NCBI RefSeq assembly: GCF_916858675.1
Contig: NZ_CAKASM010000002.1
Span: forward strand, 227,171 to 291,170
Source of the DNA: Sphingomonas sp. Leaf21
GTDB taxonomy: Bacteria; Pseudomonadota; Alphaproteobacteria; Sphingomonadales; Sphingomonadaceae
Direction: 5' to 3'
DNA length: 64,000 bases
In this document: piece after piece, positions 41,154-49,003 of the stretch
Numbering within the stretch: the first letter of the stretch is position 1
Layout: each line of letters starts with the position of its first letter
Program-made: the position numbers and the translations under genes
The notes under the pieces: generated by a model
Databases searched by the model: none
The model's input: the letters and a program-made list of their open reading frames with translations, nothing else
What the model was told of the DNA's origin: nothing

Positions 41154-42415
41154 TATTCGCCGATCCCCGCCTCGTTGACGAACAGCGCGCCCGAGGTGAC
41201 GATCTTCTCGCCCGGCTTGAGCCCCGAGGTGATGGTGACCAGCCCATTGGCCGAATCGCCGGTCTGCACGTCGCGCGCGACCAGCAGGCCGTCGGGACGG
41301 ACCACCCAGACGCGCGCGGTATCCCCCTCATGGATGACGGCGGGGGCGGGGACGCGGATCGCCTCGCCCGCGTTCAGATGCTGGATCGCGAAGCTGGCGA
41401 ACATCTGCGGCTTGAGCAGATGGTCGGGATTGGGGATCGAGGCGCGCACCGGCAGGCGGTGGGTCTCCGGATCGAGCGCGGCGCCGACCAGATCGATCGT
41501 CGCGTGGAAGACGCGACCGGGCAGCGCGGGCGTCGTCACCTCGACGGGATCGCCGACGCGCACATTCTCGGCATCGCTTTCGGCGACCTGCGCGACCAGC
41601 CAGACTCGCGAGGGGTCGGTGATGGTCATCACCGGCTTGTCTCCGCCCTGCGAGACATATTGCCCGGCGGCGACGTCGCGCGAGGCGATGACGCCGCTGA
41701 TCGGCGCGACCAGCGTGGTGATGTCGTGGATGCCCGAACCCTGGCCCGAGGTTTCCAGCCGGTTGATCTCGCCCTGCGACTTGCCGAGGATCGCCAGCTT
41801 GTCGCGTGCGGCGCCCAGCGCGGCGGCGGCGGTGCGCGCGGTCGCCTGCGCGGCGGCGAGGTCGACCTTGGCCTGCTGATAATCCTTCAGCGCGCCGCCG
41901 GCCGTCTCGTAGATCTGCTGCTGGCGGTCGGCGTTGCGCTGGGCCGCGACGAGCTGCGCCTGCGCATTCTGATACGCCGCCTGCGCGGAGAACAGGCCGG
42001 AGCGCGCGTCGACGAAGTCGCTGGTCTTGATGAGCAGCAACGGCTGGCCCTGGCGGACCACCTGGCCCGCCTCGGCGAGCACGCGTACCACCTGACCCGC
42101 ATAGGGCATCAGCACCGGGGTCGAACGGGTCGCATCGACGGTGATCGATCCGGTCGCGGTGGTCTGATCCCCCGACGCGCCGAGCCCCACGCGCATCATC
42201 GGCATCGCGGCCAGCTGGTCCTTCGACAGGCGCAGCGTGCCGGGCGGCGGCGGTGCGGGCGGAACCTCTTCCTTGTGCGTCAGTTTGCCGATCACCGATA
42301 TCAGGATCAGCGCCCCGACCAGCACGGCGGCCGCGATCCCGACCCAGCGCCATTGCTGCGCGGAGGAGAGTCGACGGGTTTCGGGAAGCGTTTCGTCGGC
42401 AGGGTTGGCGTGCAT
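41153..42415 (-). CDS. RND efflux periplasmic adaptor (membrane fusion protein)
   Basis: The 420-aa protein bridges pump and outer-membrane channel. One N-terminal membrane anchor (WVGIAAAVLVGALILISVIG) is followed by the split lipoyl domain (GQVVRVLAEAGQVVRQGQPL and TTLVAPISGVIASRDV), the helical hairpin between them, and beta-barrel domains ending in SGLKPGEKIVTSGALFVNE. The start at 42415 is chosen over the longer frame from 42481 because the latter reads into the promoter region. No histidine- or methionine-rich metal-binding tail is visible. First gene of the operon; a candidate response-regulator site lies about 70 bp upstream. Confidence 0.93.
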   Translation of the reverse strand: MHANPADETLPETRRLSSAQQWRWVGIAAAVLVGALILISVIGKLTHKEEVPPAPPPPGTLRLSKDQLAAMPMMRVGLGASGDQTTATGSITVDATRSTPVLMPYAGQVVRVLAEAGQVVRQGQPLLLIKTSDFVDARSGLFSAQAAYQNAQAQLVAAQRNADRQQQIYETAGGALKDYQQAKVDLAAAQATARTAAAALGAARDKLAILGKSQGEINRLETSGQGSGIHDITTLVAPISGVIASRDVAAGQYVSQGGDKPVMTITDPSRVWLVAQVAESDAENVRVGDPVEVTTPALPGRVFHATIDLVGAALDPETHRLPVRASIPNPDHLLKPQMFASFAIQHLNAGEAIRVPAPAVIHEGDTARVWVVRPDGLLVARDVQTGDSANGLVTITSGLKPGEKIVTSGALFVNEAGIGE

Positions 42416-42483
42416 CGGCTTCTTTCGGCGCGAGAGGCTGAGATATTGGCGCCGGGCGATAGGGACTGCGCCCTGACGCACCC

Positions 42484-42500
42484 CTTACGGAAATCTTACG
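42484..42500 (-). promoter_or_regulatory. 11-bp-spaced direct repeat before the efflux operon
   Basis: Read leftward, CGTAAG-ATTTC-CGTAAG is a perfect 6-bp direct repeat one helical turn apart. OmpR/PhoB-type metal-responsive regulators such as CusR and CzcR bind repeats of this spacing. No regulator gene is encoded nearby. Confidence 0.4.
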
Positions 42501-42592
42501 AGACGTTCATGAATCACCCGGCGGAACGCTGCGTCGATCATGCGACGGGTCAGGTTTGCAGAGTGTAAATGCCAGGGCCAACCGGCCAGGAT

Positions 42593-42614
42593 GCGATGAC
42601 CTTCCTGTCATCGC
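42593..42614. other. Perfect 8-bp inverted repeat before the 51-aa gene
   Basis: GCGATGAC-CTTCCT-GTCATCGC forms a clean hairpin 60 bp before the 51-aa gene. It could be an operator or a leader hairpin; no T-run follows. Confidence 0.4.
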
Positions 42615-42673
42615 AGGGAACCAAATCCCCCATTCATCGTTAAAAACCAACGGTTCAACAGGAGGGGGTCATC

Positions 42674-42829
42674 ATGGCCAGTCATATGCCGCCACCGCGG
42701 ATTTCCGATCTTCCCCGCGAGGAACGCCTGGATGCGCTCTATCGGCGCTTCAACGACGATCGTGCGCGCTACCAGGCCTTGCAGATGCGTCGGCCCGGAT
42801 TCCTCCACCGACTCCTGCACCTGGTCTGA
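42674..42829 (+). CDS. Small basic protein, 51 aa, unknown function
   Basis: A 51-codon gene begins with a strong ribosome site (GGAGG, eight bases before the ATG). The protein begins MASHMPPPRISDLPREERLD, continues with a mostly helical basic core (ALYRRFNDDRARYQALQMRR) and ends PGFLHRLLHLV. It has no signal peptide. A hairpin with a TTCG loop follows at once. The strong ribosome site, codon bias and terminator make it likely real, although it is short. It converges with a 55-aa membrane protein gene. Confidence 0.65.
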   Translation: MASHMPPPRISDLPREERLDALYRRFNDDRARYQALQMRRPGFLHRLLHLV

Positions 42830-42840
42830 ATCATTCGGAG

Positions 42841-42872
42841 GGCGGGACCCGACTTCGGTCGGCCCGCCTTAA
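42841..42872 (+). terminator. Hairpin terminator of the 51-aa gene
   Basis: GGCGGGACCCGAC-TTCG-GTCGGCCCGCC forms a stem with one internal mismatch region, then TTAACC. The T-run is weak, so termination may be partial. Confidence 0.6.
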
Positions 42873-42877
42873 CCTTG

Positions 42878-43045
42878 TCAGCGCGGGGCGTGCCGCCGGG
42901 CATATTGGGGCCTGCGTGGCGGCCGGGATCGCGTCCGCGCCCGGTGATCCACCCGTAGATCGCTATATCCGATCGCCATGCCGATGATGGCAAGCGAGGA
43001 CAGCGCGGACACCGACAGCCATATCTCCAGAACCGTACCGGCCAT
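42878..43045 (-). CDS. Small single-helix membrane protein, 55 aa
   Basis: A 55-codon gene on the minus strand has a strong ribosome site (GGGGAGG, four bases before the ATG). The protein has one membrane helix near its N-terminus (VLEIWLSVSALSSLAIIGMA) and a strongly basic tail (RVDHRARTRSRPPRRPQYAR), predicting a cytoplasmic C-terminus. It converges with the 51-aa gene and the two stop codons are 48 bp apart. Function unknown. Confidence 0.6.
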   Translation of the reverse strand: MAGTVLEIWLSVSALSSLAIIGMAIGYSDLRVDHRARTRSRPPRRPQYARRHAPR

Positions 43046-43151
43046 GCATCCTCCCCGAGCCTGAGCCGACCCAACGCGCCGTCGGCCGATCCGATCCGGC
43101 CATTCCGGATTCGCATGTTGAGCGAGCGTCCGACAGCCAAAGCTTCCATGT

Positions 43152-43232
43152 TCCCCCGCGAAGGCGGGGGTCCAGTGTTCTTGACGTCGGCCATTGTCCT
43201 GCGTGGCCCTGGACCCCCGCCTGCGCGGGGGA
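43152..43232. repeat. Type-C inverted repeat
   Basis: Two arms, TCCCCCGCGAAGGCGGGGG-TCCAG (from 43152) and its approximate inverse CTGGA-CCCCCGCCTGCGCGGGGGA (ending 43232), enclose about 33 bp. This fills much of the 309-bp gap 43046-43354, where no gene is seen. Confidence 0.8.
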
Positions 43233-43354
43233 ACGGGGCTTTACGGTTCCGCAGGGCGTTTCTTCGGGAATGGCTGGCAAGGAGGAGCTGGGGGACAGGT
43301 CGCCCATCCGCCCCGGGGATGGCGGCAGGCGCGGGCGCTGCTAAGACGGGTGGC

Positions 43355-43984
43355 ATGATCCGGTCCGATCGACGCTTCTGGCCCCTCGCAACGGGATTGG
43401 CGATGCTGGCGGGCTATGTCGATGCCATCGGATTCCAGCATCTGGGCGGCTATTTCGTCTCGTTCATGAGCGGCAACGGAACCATGCTGGCCGTCCGGCT
43501 GGTCGAACCCGATGGGCAGGGGGCGGTGGCGGTCCTGGCAACGTTGCTCGGCCTGTTCGTCGCGGGCGTGATGCTCGGCACGCTGGTCCGGCTCAGCCTG
43601 CCGCATCACGGACAGGGCGTCCTGCTGTCGCTGGTCGCGGCATTGCTGGCGGTGTCGGCGGTGTCGGGCGGGGCGGGCGCCCTGGCGATGGTGGTGGCCA
43701 TGGGGGCGCTCAACGCGACCTTCGAGCGCGATGGCGAGGTGAGCATCGGGGTCACCTACATGACCGGCACCCTGGTCAAGATCGGCCAGCATCTGGCGCG
43801 GATGGTCGCCGGGCGGGCGCGCTGGGACTGGCTGCCCTATCTGGCGCTCTGGCTGGGCTTCGTGATCGGGGCGGCGATGGGTGCGTGGCTGTTCCCGCGC
43901 TGGGGCATGGCCGCACTCGCGGCGGCGTCGGGGGCGGCGTTGTTCGGCGCGGGCGCCTCCTGGCGGTTGCGAAAGGCGATCTGA
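43355..43984 (+). CDS. DUF1275 (YoaK-like) membrane protein
   Basis: The 209-aa protein has about six hydrophobic helices. The N-terminal helix contains the family pattern AGYVDAIGFQHLGGYFVSFM, followed by SGNGTMLAVRL, which is the DUF1275 signature region. The second half has GVTYMTGTLVKIGQHLA, a repeat of the same pattern. Function is unknown for the family. The ATG at 43355 fits the family N-terminus; the longer frame upstream reads through a repeat element. It is 112 bp before the valine operon and probably separate from it. Confidence 0.88.
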   Translation: MIRSDRRFWPLATGLAMLAGYVDAIGFQHLGGYFVSFMSGNGTMLAVRLVEPDGQGAVAVLATLLGLFVAGVMLGTLVRLSLPHHGQGVLLSLVAALLAVSAVSGGAGALAMVVAMGALNATFERDGEVSIGVTYMTGTLVKIGQHLARMVAGRARWDWLPYLALWLGFVIGAAMGAWLFPRWGMAALAAASGAALFGAGASWRLRKAI

Positions 43985-44046
43985 CGCGACGCCGGGGAGC
44001 TTGGCCGCTTTTGTTCGCACCCGACTTGGATTTCACGCGCGAGCAA

Positions 44047-44052
44047 TATAAT
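44047..44052 (+). promoter_or_regulatory. Candidate -10 box of the valine operon
   Basis: A perfect TATAAT lies 45 bp before the mmsA start. The upstream -35 (CTTGGA, 16-bp spacer) is weak, which would suit an activated promoter. Confidence 0.4.
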
Positions 44053-44096
44053 TACAAGCACAAGAGTCGGGCTCCAGACCCGCCACAGGAGAGCAT

Positions 44097-45614
44097 ATGC
44101 GCGTGATCGATCACTGGGTCGCTGGCGGACAGACCGCGACCAACGCCGATTCCCCCGTGCCGGAAGGCCGCCACGGCGACGTCTTCGACCCCAATAGCGG
44201 TCAGGTGCAGGCGCGCGTCCCGCTCGGCGATGCCGCCCTGCTCGAACGCGCGGTCGCCGCCGCCCGTGCCGCGCAGCCCGGCTGGGCCGCAACCAACCCG
44301 CAGCGGCGCGCGCGCGTGCTGTTCCGCTTCAAGGAGCTGGTCGAGCAGAATATGGACGCGCTCGCCCATCTCCTCTCTTCCGAACATGGCAAGGTGGTCG
44401 CCGACGCCAGGGGCGACATCCAGCGCGGGCTGGAAGTGATCGAGTTCGCCTGCGGCATCCCGCACGCGCTGAAGGGCGAATATACCCAGGGCGCGGGCAC
44501 GGGGATCGACGTCTATTCGATGCGCCAGCCGATCGGGATCGGCGCGGGGATCACCCCGTTCAACTTCCCCGCGATGATCCCGATGTGGATGTTCGGCGTC
44601 GCCATCGCGTGCGGCAACGCTTTCATCCTGAAGCCATCGGAGCGCGACCCGTCGGTGCCGGTCCGCCTCGCGGAACTGATGCACGAGGCCGGGCTTCCCG
44701 AGGGCATCCTGCAGGTGGTGCATGGCGACAAGGCGATGGTCGACGCGATCCTCGATCATCCCGCGATCGGCGGGATCAGCTTCGTCGGCTCATCCGACAT
44801 CGCGCATTATGTCTATCGACGCGGGGTCGAGGCGGGCAAGCGCGTCCAGGCGATGGGCGGCGCCAAGAACCACGGCATCGTCATGCCCGACGCCGATCTG
44901 GATCAGGTGGTCGCCGACCTGTCGGGCGCGGCCTTCGGTTCGGCGGGCGAGCGGTGCATGGCGCTGCCCGTCGTGGTGCCGGTCGGCGACAAGACGGCGG
45001 ATGCCCTTCGCGAAAAGCTGATCCCCGCGATCGACGCGCTGCGGGTCGGCGTCTCGACCGACGATCAGGCGCATTACGGCCCGGTCGTCAACGCCGCGCA
45101 CAAGCGCCGTGTCGAGGACTGGATCCAGACCGGCGTCGACGAGGGCGCGGAGCTGGTCGTCGACGGGCGCGGCTTCCGCTTGCAAGGCTATGAGGAAGGC
45201 TTCTTCATCGGTCCGTCGCTGTTCGACCGGGTGACGCCCGCAATGCAGAGCTACAAGGAGGAGATCTTCGGACCCGTCCTCCAGATCGTCCGTGCGCCCG
45301 ATTTCGAAACGGCGGTGCGGCTGCCCAGCGAGCATCAGTATGGCAACGGCGTCGCCATCTTCACCCGCAACGGCCACGCCGCGCGCGAGTTCGCCGCGCG
45401 GGTCGAGGTCGGCATGGTCGGCATCAACGTGCCGATCCCGGTGCCGGTCGCCTATCACAGCTTTGGCGGCTGGAAGCGCTCGGCGTTCGGCGACGTGAAC
45501 CAGCACGGCATGGAGGGCGTCCGCTTCTGGACCAAGGTGAAGACCGTGACCCAGCGCTGGCCGGATGGCTCGCCCGATGGCGGCAATGCCTTCGTGATCC
45601 CGACGATGGCCTGA
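44097..45614 (+). CDS. mmsA: CoA-acylating methylmalonate-semialdehyde dehydrogenase
   Basis: The 505-aa aldehyde dehydrogenase converts methylmalonate semialdehyde plus CoA and NAD to propionyl-CoA and CO2, the last step of the distal valine pathway. The nucleophile cysteine near residue 287 lies in FGSAGERCMALPVV. GAGITPFNFPAMIPMWMFG and ILKPSERDPS are typical of the CoA-dependent MmsA clade. The conserved general-base glutamate of other aldehyde dehydrogenases is replaced here (around AMGGAKNHGIV), also as expected for MmsA. AGGAGAG precedes the ATG. It heads a five-gene catabolic operon. Confidence 0.96.
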   Translation: MRVIDHWVAGGQTATNADSPVPEGRHGDVFDPNSGQVQARVPLGDAALLERAVAAARAAQPGWAATNPQRRARVLFRFKELVEQNMDALAHLLSSEHGKVVADARGDIQRGLEVIEFACGIPHALKGEYTQGAGTGIDVYSMRQPIGIGAGITPFNFPAMIPMWMFGVAIACGNAFILKPSERDPSVPVRLAELMHEAGLPEGILQVVHGDKAMVDAILDHPAIGGISFVGSSDIAHYVYRRGVEAGKRVQAMGGAKNHGIVMPDADLDQVVADLSGAAFGSAGERCMALPVVVPVGDKTADALREKLIPAIDALRVGVSTDDQAHYGPVVNAAHKRRVEDWIQTGVDEGAELVVDGRGFRLQGYEEGFFIGPSLFDRVTPAMQSYKEEIFGPVLQIVRAPDFETAVRLPSEHQYGNGVAIFTRNGHAAREFAARVEVGMVGINVPIPVPVAYHSFGGWKRSAFGDVNQHGMEGVRFWTKVKTVTQRWPDGSPDGGNAFVIPTMA

Positions 45615-45625
45615 ACCTTGGCACG

Positions 45626-45726
45626 CCCCTCCCGCACGCGGGAGGGGATGGGGGAGGGAATGCCCCAGGCGATGGTCTCGGTGAGACCCTATGCCCTACC
45701 CAAACCCCTCCCGCTTGCGGGAGGGG
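45626..45726. repeat. Type-B palindromic element between mmsA and the acyl-CoA dehydrogenase
   Basis: Two hairpins (CCCCTCCCGC-AC-GCGGGAGGGG and CCCCTCCCGC-TT-GCGGGAGGGG) flank a GGTCTCGGTGAGACC palindrome. The element lies within the operon, in the 134-bp gap. Confidence 0.85.
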
Positions 45727-45748
45727 CTTAAAGAAACGAGAGATTTCG

Positions 45749-46891
45749 ATGACCCAATTCGACCTGACCGACGAGCAGCGCGAGATCCAGGAACTGGCGC
45801 GCCGCTTCACCGCCGACCGCATCACCCCCTTTGCGGCCGAGTGGGACGAGAAGCATATCTTCCCGCGCGACACGATCAAGGAAGCGGCCGAACTCGGCTT
45901 CGCCGCCATCTATGTGTCCGAGGAGTCGGGCGGCATCGCGCTCGGGCGGCTGGAGGCGGCGCTCATCATGGAGGCGATGGCCTATGGCTGTCCCTCTACG
46001 TCCGCCTTCATCTCGATCCACAACATGGCGTCGTGGATGATCGACCGCTTCGGCGATCCGGATGTGAAGGGGCGCTACCTCCCCGACCTTGTCACCATGG
46101 ACCGCATGGCCAGCTATTGCCTGACCGAGCCGGGTTCGGGTTCCGACGCCGCCGCGCTCAAGACCCGCGCGGTCCGCGACGGCGACCATTATGTCGTCTC
46201 CGGCTCCAAGCAGTTCATCTCGGGCGGTGGTGAGAACGAGGTGTACGTCACCATGGTCCGCACCGGAGAGGAGGGGCCGAAGGGCATTTCCTGCCTGGTG
46301 ATCGAAAAGGACATGGCAGGCGTCTCGTTCGGCGCGAACGAGCGCAAGCTGGGCTGGCATTCGCAGCCGACGCGGCAGGTGACGTTCGACAACGTCCGCG
46401 TGCCGGTCGCCAACCGGCTGGGCGCGGAGGGCGAGGGGTTCCGCATCGCGATGATGGGTCTCGACGGCGGACGGTTGAACATCGGCGCCTGCTCGCTGGG
46501 CGGGGCGCAGCGCTGTCTGGATGAGTCGGTCGCCTATGTGAAGGATCGCCGCCAGTTCGGCAAGGCGATCGCCGAGTTCCAGAATACGCAGTTCACCCTG
46601 GCCGACATGGCGACCGAACTGGAGGCGGCGCGAGCGCTGCTCTACCTCGCCGCCGCCAAGGTGACCGACGGTGCCCCCGACAAGACCCGCTTCGCCGCGA
46701 TGGCCAAGCGCCTCGCGACCGATACCGGATCGTCGGTGGTCGACCGCGCGCTGCAACTCCATGGCGGGTACGGCTATCTGATGGACTATCCGATCGAGCG
46801 CTTCTGGCGCGACCTGCGCGTTCATTCGATCCTGGAGGGGACCAACCAGGTGATGCGGATGATCGTCGGGCGGGATTTGCTGAGGGACTGA
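45749..46891 (+). CDS. Isobutyryl-CoA dehydrogenase (acyl-CoA dehydrogenase family)
   Basis: The 380-aa FAD enzyme oxidises isobutyryl-CoA to methacrylyl-CoA; the assignment to that substrate comes from the operon. The FAD and substrate signatures are YCLTEPGSGSDAAALKTRA and QLHGGYGYLMDYPIERFWRD. The catalytic glutamate is E363 in HSILEGTNQVMR, the position used by short-chain and isobutyryl-CoA dehydrogenases. GAGAG precedes the ATG. Some paralogues act on 2-methylbutyryl-CoA, so overlap with isoleucine breakdown is possible. Confidence 0.93.
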   Translation: MTQFDLTDEQREIQELARRFTADRITPFAAEWDEKHIFPRDTIKEAAELGFAAIYVSEESGGIALGRLEAALIMEAMAYGCPSTSAFISIHNMASWMIDRFGDPDVKGRYLPDLVTMDRMASYCLTEPGSGSDAAALKTRAVRDGDHYVVSGSKQFISGGGENEVYVTMVRTGEEGPKGISCLVIEKDMAGVSFGANERKLGWHSQPTRQVTFDNVRVPVANRLGAEGEGFRIAMMGLDGGRLNIGACSLGGAQRCLDESVAYVKDRRQFGKAIAEFQNTQFTLADMATELEAARALLYLAAAKVTDGAPDKTRFAAMAKRLATDTGSSVVDRALQLHGGYGYLMDYPIERFWRDLRVHSILEGTNQVMRMIVGRDLLRD

Positions 46892-46908
46892 CCATCCCAC
46901 CGGCACCA

Positions 46909-46996
46909 CCCCGGCGACGGCCGGGGTCCGGTTGCCAACCGGCCGCTGGCGCGCCACGTAACGCGCGGCATCTGGGCCCCGGCCTCCGCCGGGGTC
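46909..46996. repeat. Type-C inverted repeat within the valine operon
   Basis: Arms CCCCGGCGACGGCCGGGG-TCC and GGGCCCCGGCCTCCGCCGGGG enclose about 45 bp that themselves hold GGTTGCCAACC. The element fills most of the 126-bp gap between the dehydrogenase and the hydrolase. Confidence 0.82.
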
Positions 46997-47017
46997 GAAG
47001 AAGATAGAAGGACGGGC

Positions 47018-48067
47018 ATGACCCAGGATCTGATCGTCACCCGCGAAGGCCCGGTCGGACGGCTTCGGCTCAACCGGCCCAAGGCGATCCACGCGCTGAC
47101 CCGCGACATGTGCGAGGGCGTGCTGGCCGCGCTGGAGGACTGGCGCGGCGATCTGGGCGTCGAGGCTGTCATCATCGACCATGCCGAGGGGCGCGGCTTC
47201 TGCGCGGGCGGCGACATCCGCCTGCTCGCGACAAGCGGTGCTGGCGATGGCGAGGCGGCGCGGGGTTTCTTCCACGCCGAATACCGGATGAACCACCGGC
47301 TGTTCACCTATGCCAAGCCGGTCGTCGCCTTCATGGACGGCATCACCATGGGCGGCGGGGTCGGCATTTCCGCCCCCGCGCGGTTCCGCGTCGCGACCGA
47401 GAATACGCGGTTCGCCATGCCAGAGACGGGGATCGGCCTGTTCCCCGATGTCGGCGGCGGCTGGTATCTCTCCCGCCTGTCGGGGCGGATGGGCGAGTAT
47501 CTGGCGCTGACCGGCCACCGGCTCGACGGGGCGGAGGCTTATGCGCTGGGCCTGGCGACCCATTATCTGCCCGCCTCCGCGCTGGAGGAGGCGAAGGCCG
47601 CGATCGTCGCCGCGCCGCAAGGTATCGCGGCCACGCTCGACCGGCTCTCCACGCCCGCTCCGCAAGCGAAGATCATGGCCCATGCCGCCGAGATCGACCG
47701 GCTCTTCGCCGCCGACACGCTGGAGGAGATCATCGCCGCGCTGGAGGCCGATGGCGGGCAATGGGCGACGCAGCAGCTCGCCGTGCTGCGCACCAAATCG
47801 CCGCAAGCCTGCAAGGTCTCGCTCCGCCTGCTCCGCGAGGGACGGCTGACCACCGACTTCGCCGACGAGATGCGCCGCGAATATGGCATCGCCGCCCATG
47901 TGGTGCAGCGGCCCGACTTTATCGAGGGCGTCCGCGCGCTGATCGTCGACAAGGACAACGAACCCCGCTGGAACCCCGCCACGCCCGAGGGCGTGACCGA
48001 CACGATGATCGACCATATCTTCGCAGCCCTCCCCGAGGGGCAGGCCTGGACTCCCGACGACCGCTGA
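47018..48067 (+). CDS. 3-hydroxyisobutyryl-CoA hydrolase
   Basis: The 349-aa crotonase-fold enzyme hydrolyses 3-hydroxyisobutyryl-CoA to free 3-hydroxyisobutyrate. It is longer than hydratases (about 260 aa) by a C-terminal extension typical of HIBCH. The oxyanion and catalytic region reads GRGFCAGGDIRLLA and FMDGITMGGGVGISAPARFR. The catalytic glutamate follows in AMPETGIGLFPDVGGGWYLS, characteristic of HIBCH. The CoA-free product lets the next dehydrogenase act. It is 12 bp upstream of the hydratase gene. Confidence 0.93.
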   Translation: MTQDLIVTREGPVGRLRLNRPKAIHALTRDMCEGVLAALEDWRGDLGVEAVIIDHAEGRGFCAGGDIRLLATSGAGDGEAARGFFHAEYRMNHRLFTYAKPVVAFMDGITMGGGVGISAPARFRVATENTRFAMPETGIGLFPDVGGGWYLSRLSGRMGEYLALTGHRLDGAEAYALGLATHYLPASALEEAKAAIVAAPQGIAATLDRLSTPAPQAKIMAHAAEIDRLFAADTLEEIIAALEADGGQWATQQLAVLRTKSPQACKVSLRLLREGRLTTDFADEMRREYGIAAHVVQRPDFIEGVRALIVDKDNEPRWNPATPEGVTDTMIDHIFAALPEGQAWTPDDR

Positions 48068-48079
48068 GAAGGACGCCGC

Positions 48080-48856
48080 ATGACCGACTATACCACCCTG
48101 ATCGTCGAGCGCCGCGAGGCGGTGACGCTGGTGACGCTCAACCGGCCGCAGGCGCTGAACGCGCTCAATGCCGAACTGCTGTCCGAACTGCTGGACGTGA
48201 TGCGCGCCTATGACGCCGACCCGGAGCAGCGCTGCGCCGTCATCACCGGCAGCCCCAAGGCGTTCGCGGCCGGAGCCGACATCAAGGAGATGCAGGAGAT
48301 GGACTTCGCCGCCATGTATGGCCGCGACCATTTCTCCGGCTGGGACGCCTTCACCCGTACCCGCAAGCCGGTCATCGCGGCGGTGGCGGGCTATGCGCTG
48401 GGCGGCGGGTGCGAGCTGGCGATGATGTGCGACTTCATCCTCGCCGCCGACACCGCGAAGTTCGGCCAGCCCGAGATCAAACTGGGCGTGACGCCGGGCA
48501 TGGGCGGCTCGCAACGCCTCGCGCACGCGGTCGGCAAGGCCAAGGCGATGGAGATGTGCCTGACCGGCCGGATGATGGATGCCGAGGAGGCCGAGCGCGC
48601 CGGGCTCGTCGCGCGCATCGTCCCCGCCGCCGACCTGGTCGAGGAGGCGCTGAAGACCGCCGCGACGATCGCCGGCATGGCGCCGATTGCGGTCAAGGCG
48701 AACAAGGAAATGGTCAACGCCGCCTTCGACATGGGGCTGGCGCAGGGCGTGCAGTTCGAACGGCGCTTGTTCCACGGGCTGTTCGGCTCGCCCGATCAGA
48801 AGGAAGGCATGGCCGCCTTCGTGGAGAAACGCAGCCCCAACTGGACCAACCGCTGA
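48080..48856 (+). CDS. Enoyl-CoA hydratase
   Basis: The 258-aa crotonase hydrates an enoyl-CoA; in this operon methacrylyl-CoA to 3-hydroxyisobutyryl-CoA. Motifs are [33 protein letters not shown] and [19 protein letters not shown]. Together these supply the oxyanion hole and the two acidic catalytic residues expected of hydratases. Length is normal. AAGGA precedes the ATG. It could also serve general short-chain beta-oxidation. Confidence 0.92.
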   Translation: MTDYTTLIVERREAVTLVTLNRPQALNALNAELLSELLDVMRAYDADPEQRCAVITGSPKAFAAGADIKEMQEMDFAAMYGRDHFSGWDAFTRTRKPVIAAVAGYALGGGCELAMMCDFILAADTAKFGQPEIKLGVTPGMGGSQRLAHAVGKAKAMEMCLTGRMMDAEEAERAGLVARIVPAADLVEEALKTAATIAGMAPIAVKANKEMVNAAFDMGLAQGVQFERRLFHGLFGSPDQKEGMAAFVEKRSPNWTNR

Positions 48857-48867
48857 TGGGTCCCACG

Positions 48868-48968
48868 CCCCTCCCGTAAACGGGAGGGGATGGGGGAGGG
48901 CAGGGAGTCTCACAGAGACCATCGCCCGTGGCCTTCCCTCCCCCAACCCCTCCCGCCTGCGGGAGGGG
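48868..48968. repeat. Type-B palindromic element within the valine operon
   Basis: CCCCTCCCGTAAACGGGAGGGG, then AGTCTCACAGAGACC-ATCGCCCGTGGCC and CCCCTCCCGC-CT-GCGGGAGGGG. The order and much of the sequence match 10794-10890. It fills the gap between the hydratase and mmsB. Confidence 0.85.
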
Positions 48969-49003
48969 AGCAGAAGAAAAAGAACGAGCTAGGAGAGAGC
49001 ATC

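Noticed and set aside
37845..41879. 1344-codon plus-strand open frame
   Set aside because: It is antisense to the RND pump and adaptor genes; no recognisable domains.
45728..48946. 1072-codon minus-strand open frame
   Set aside because: It is antisense to three valine-pathway genes with intact catalytic motifs.
45626..48968. Hairpin elements in the valine operon considered as intrinsic terminators
   Set aside because: They lack T-runs, recur in non-terminal positions across the window and lie between genes of one pathway.
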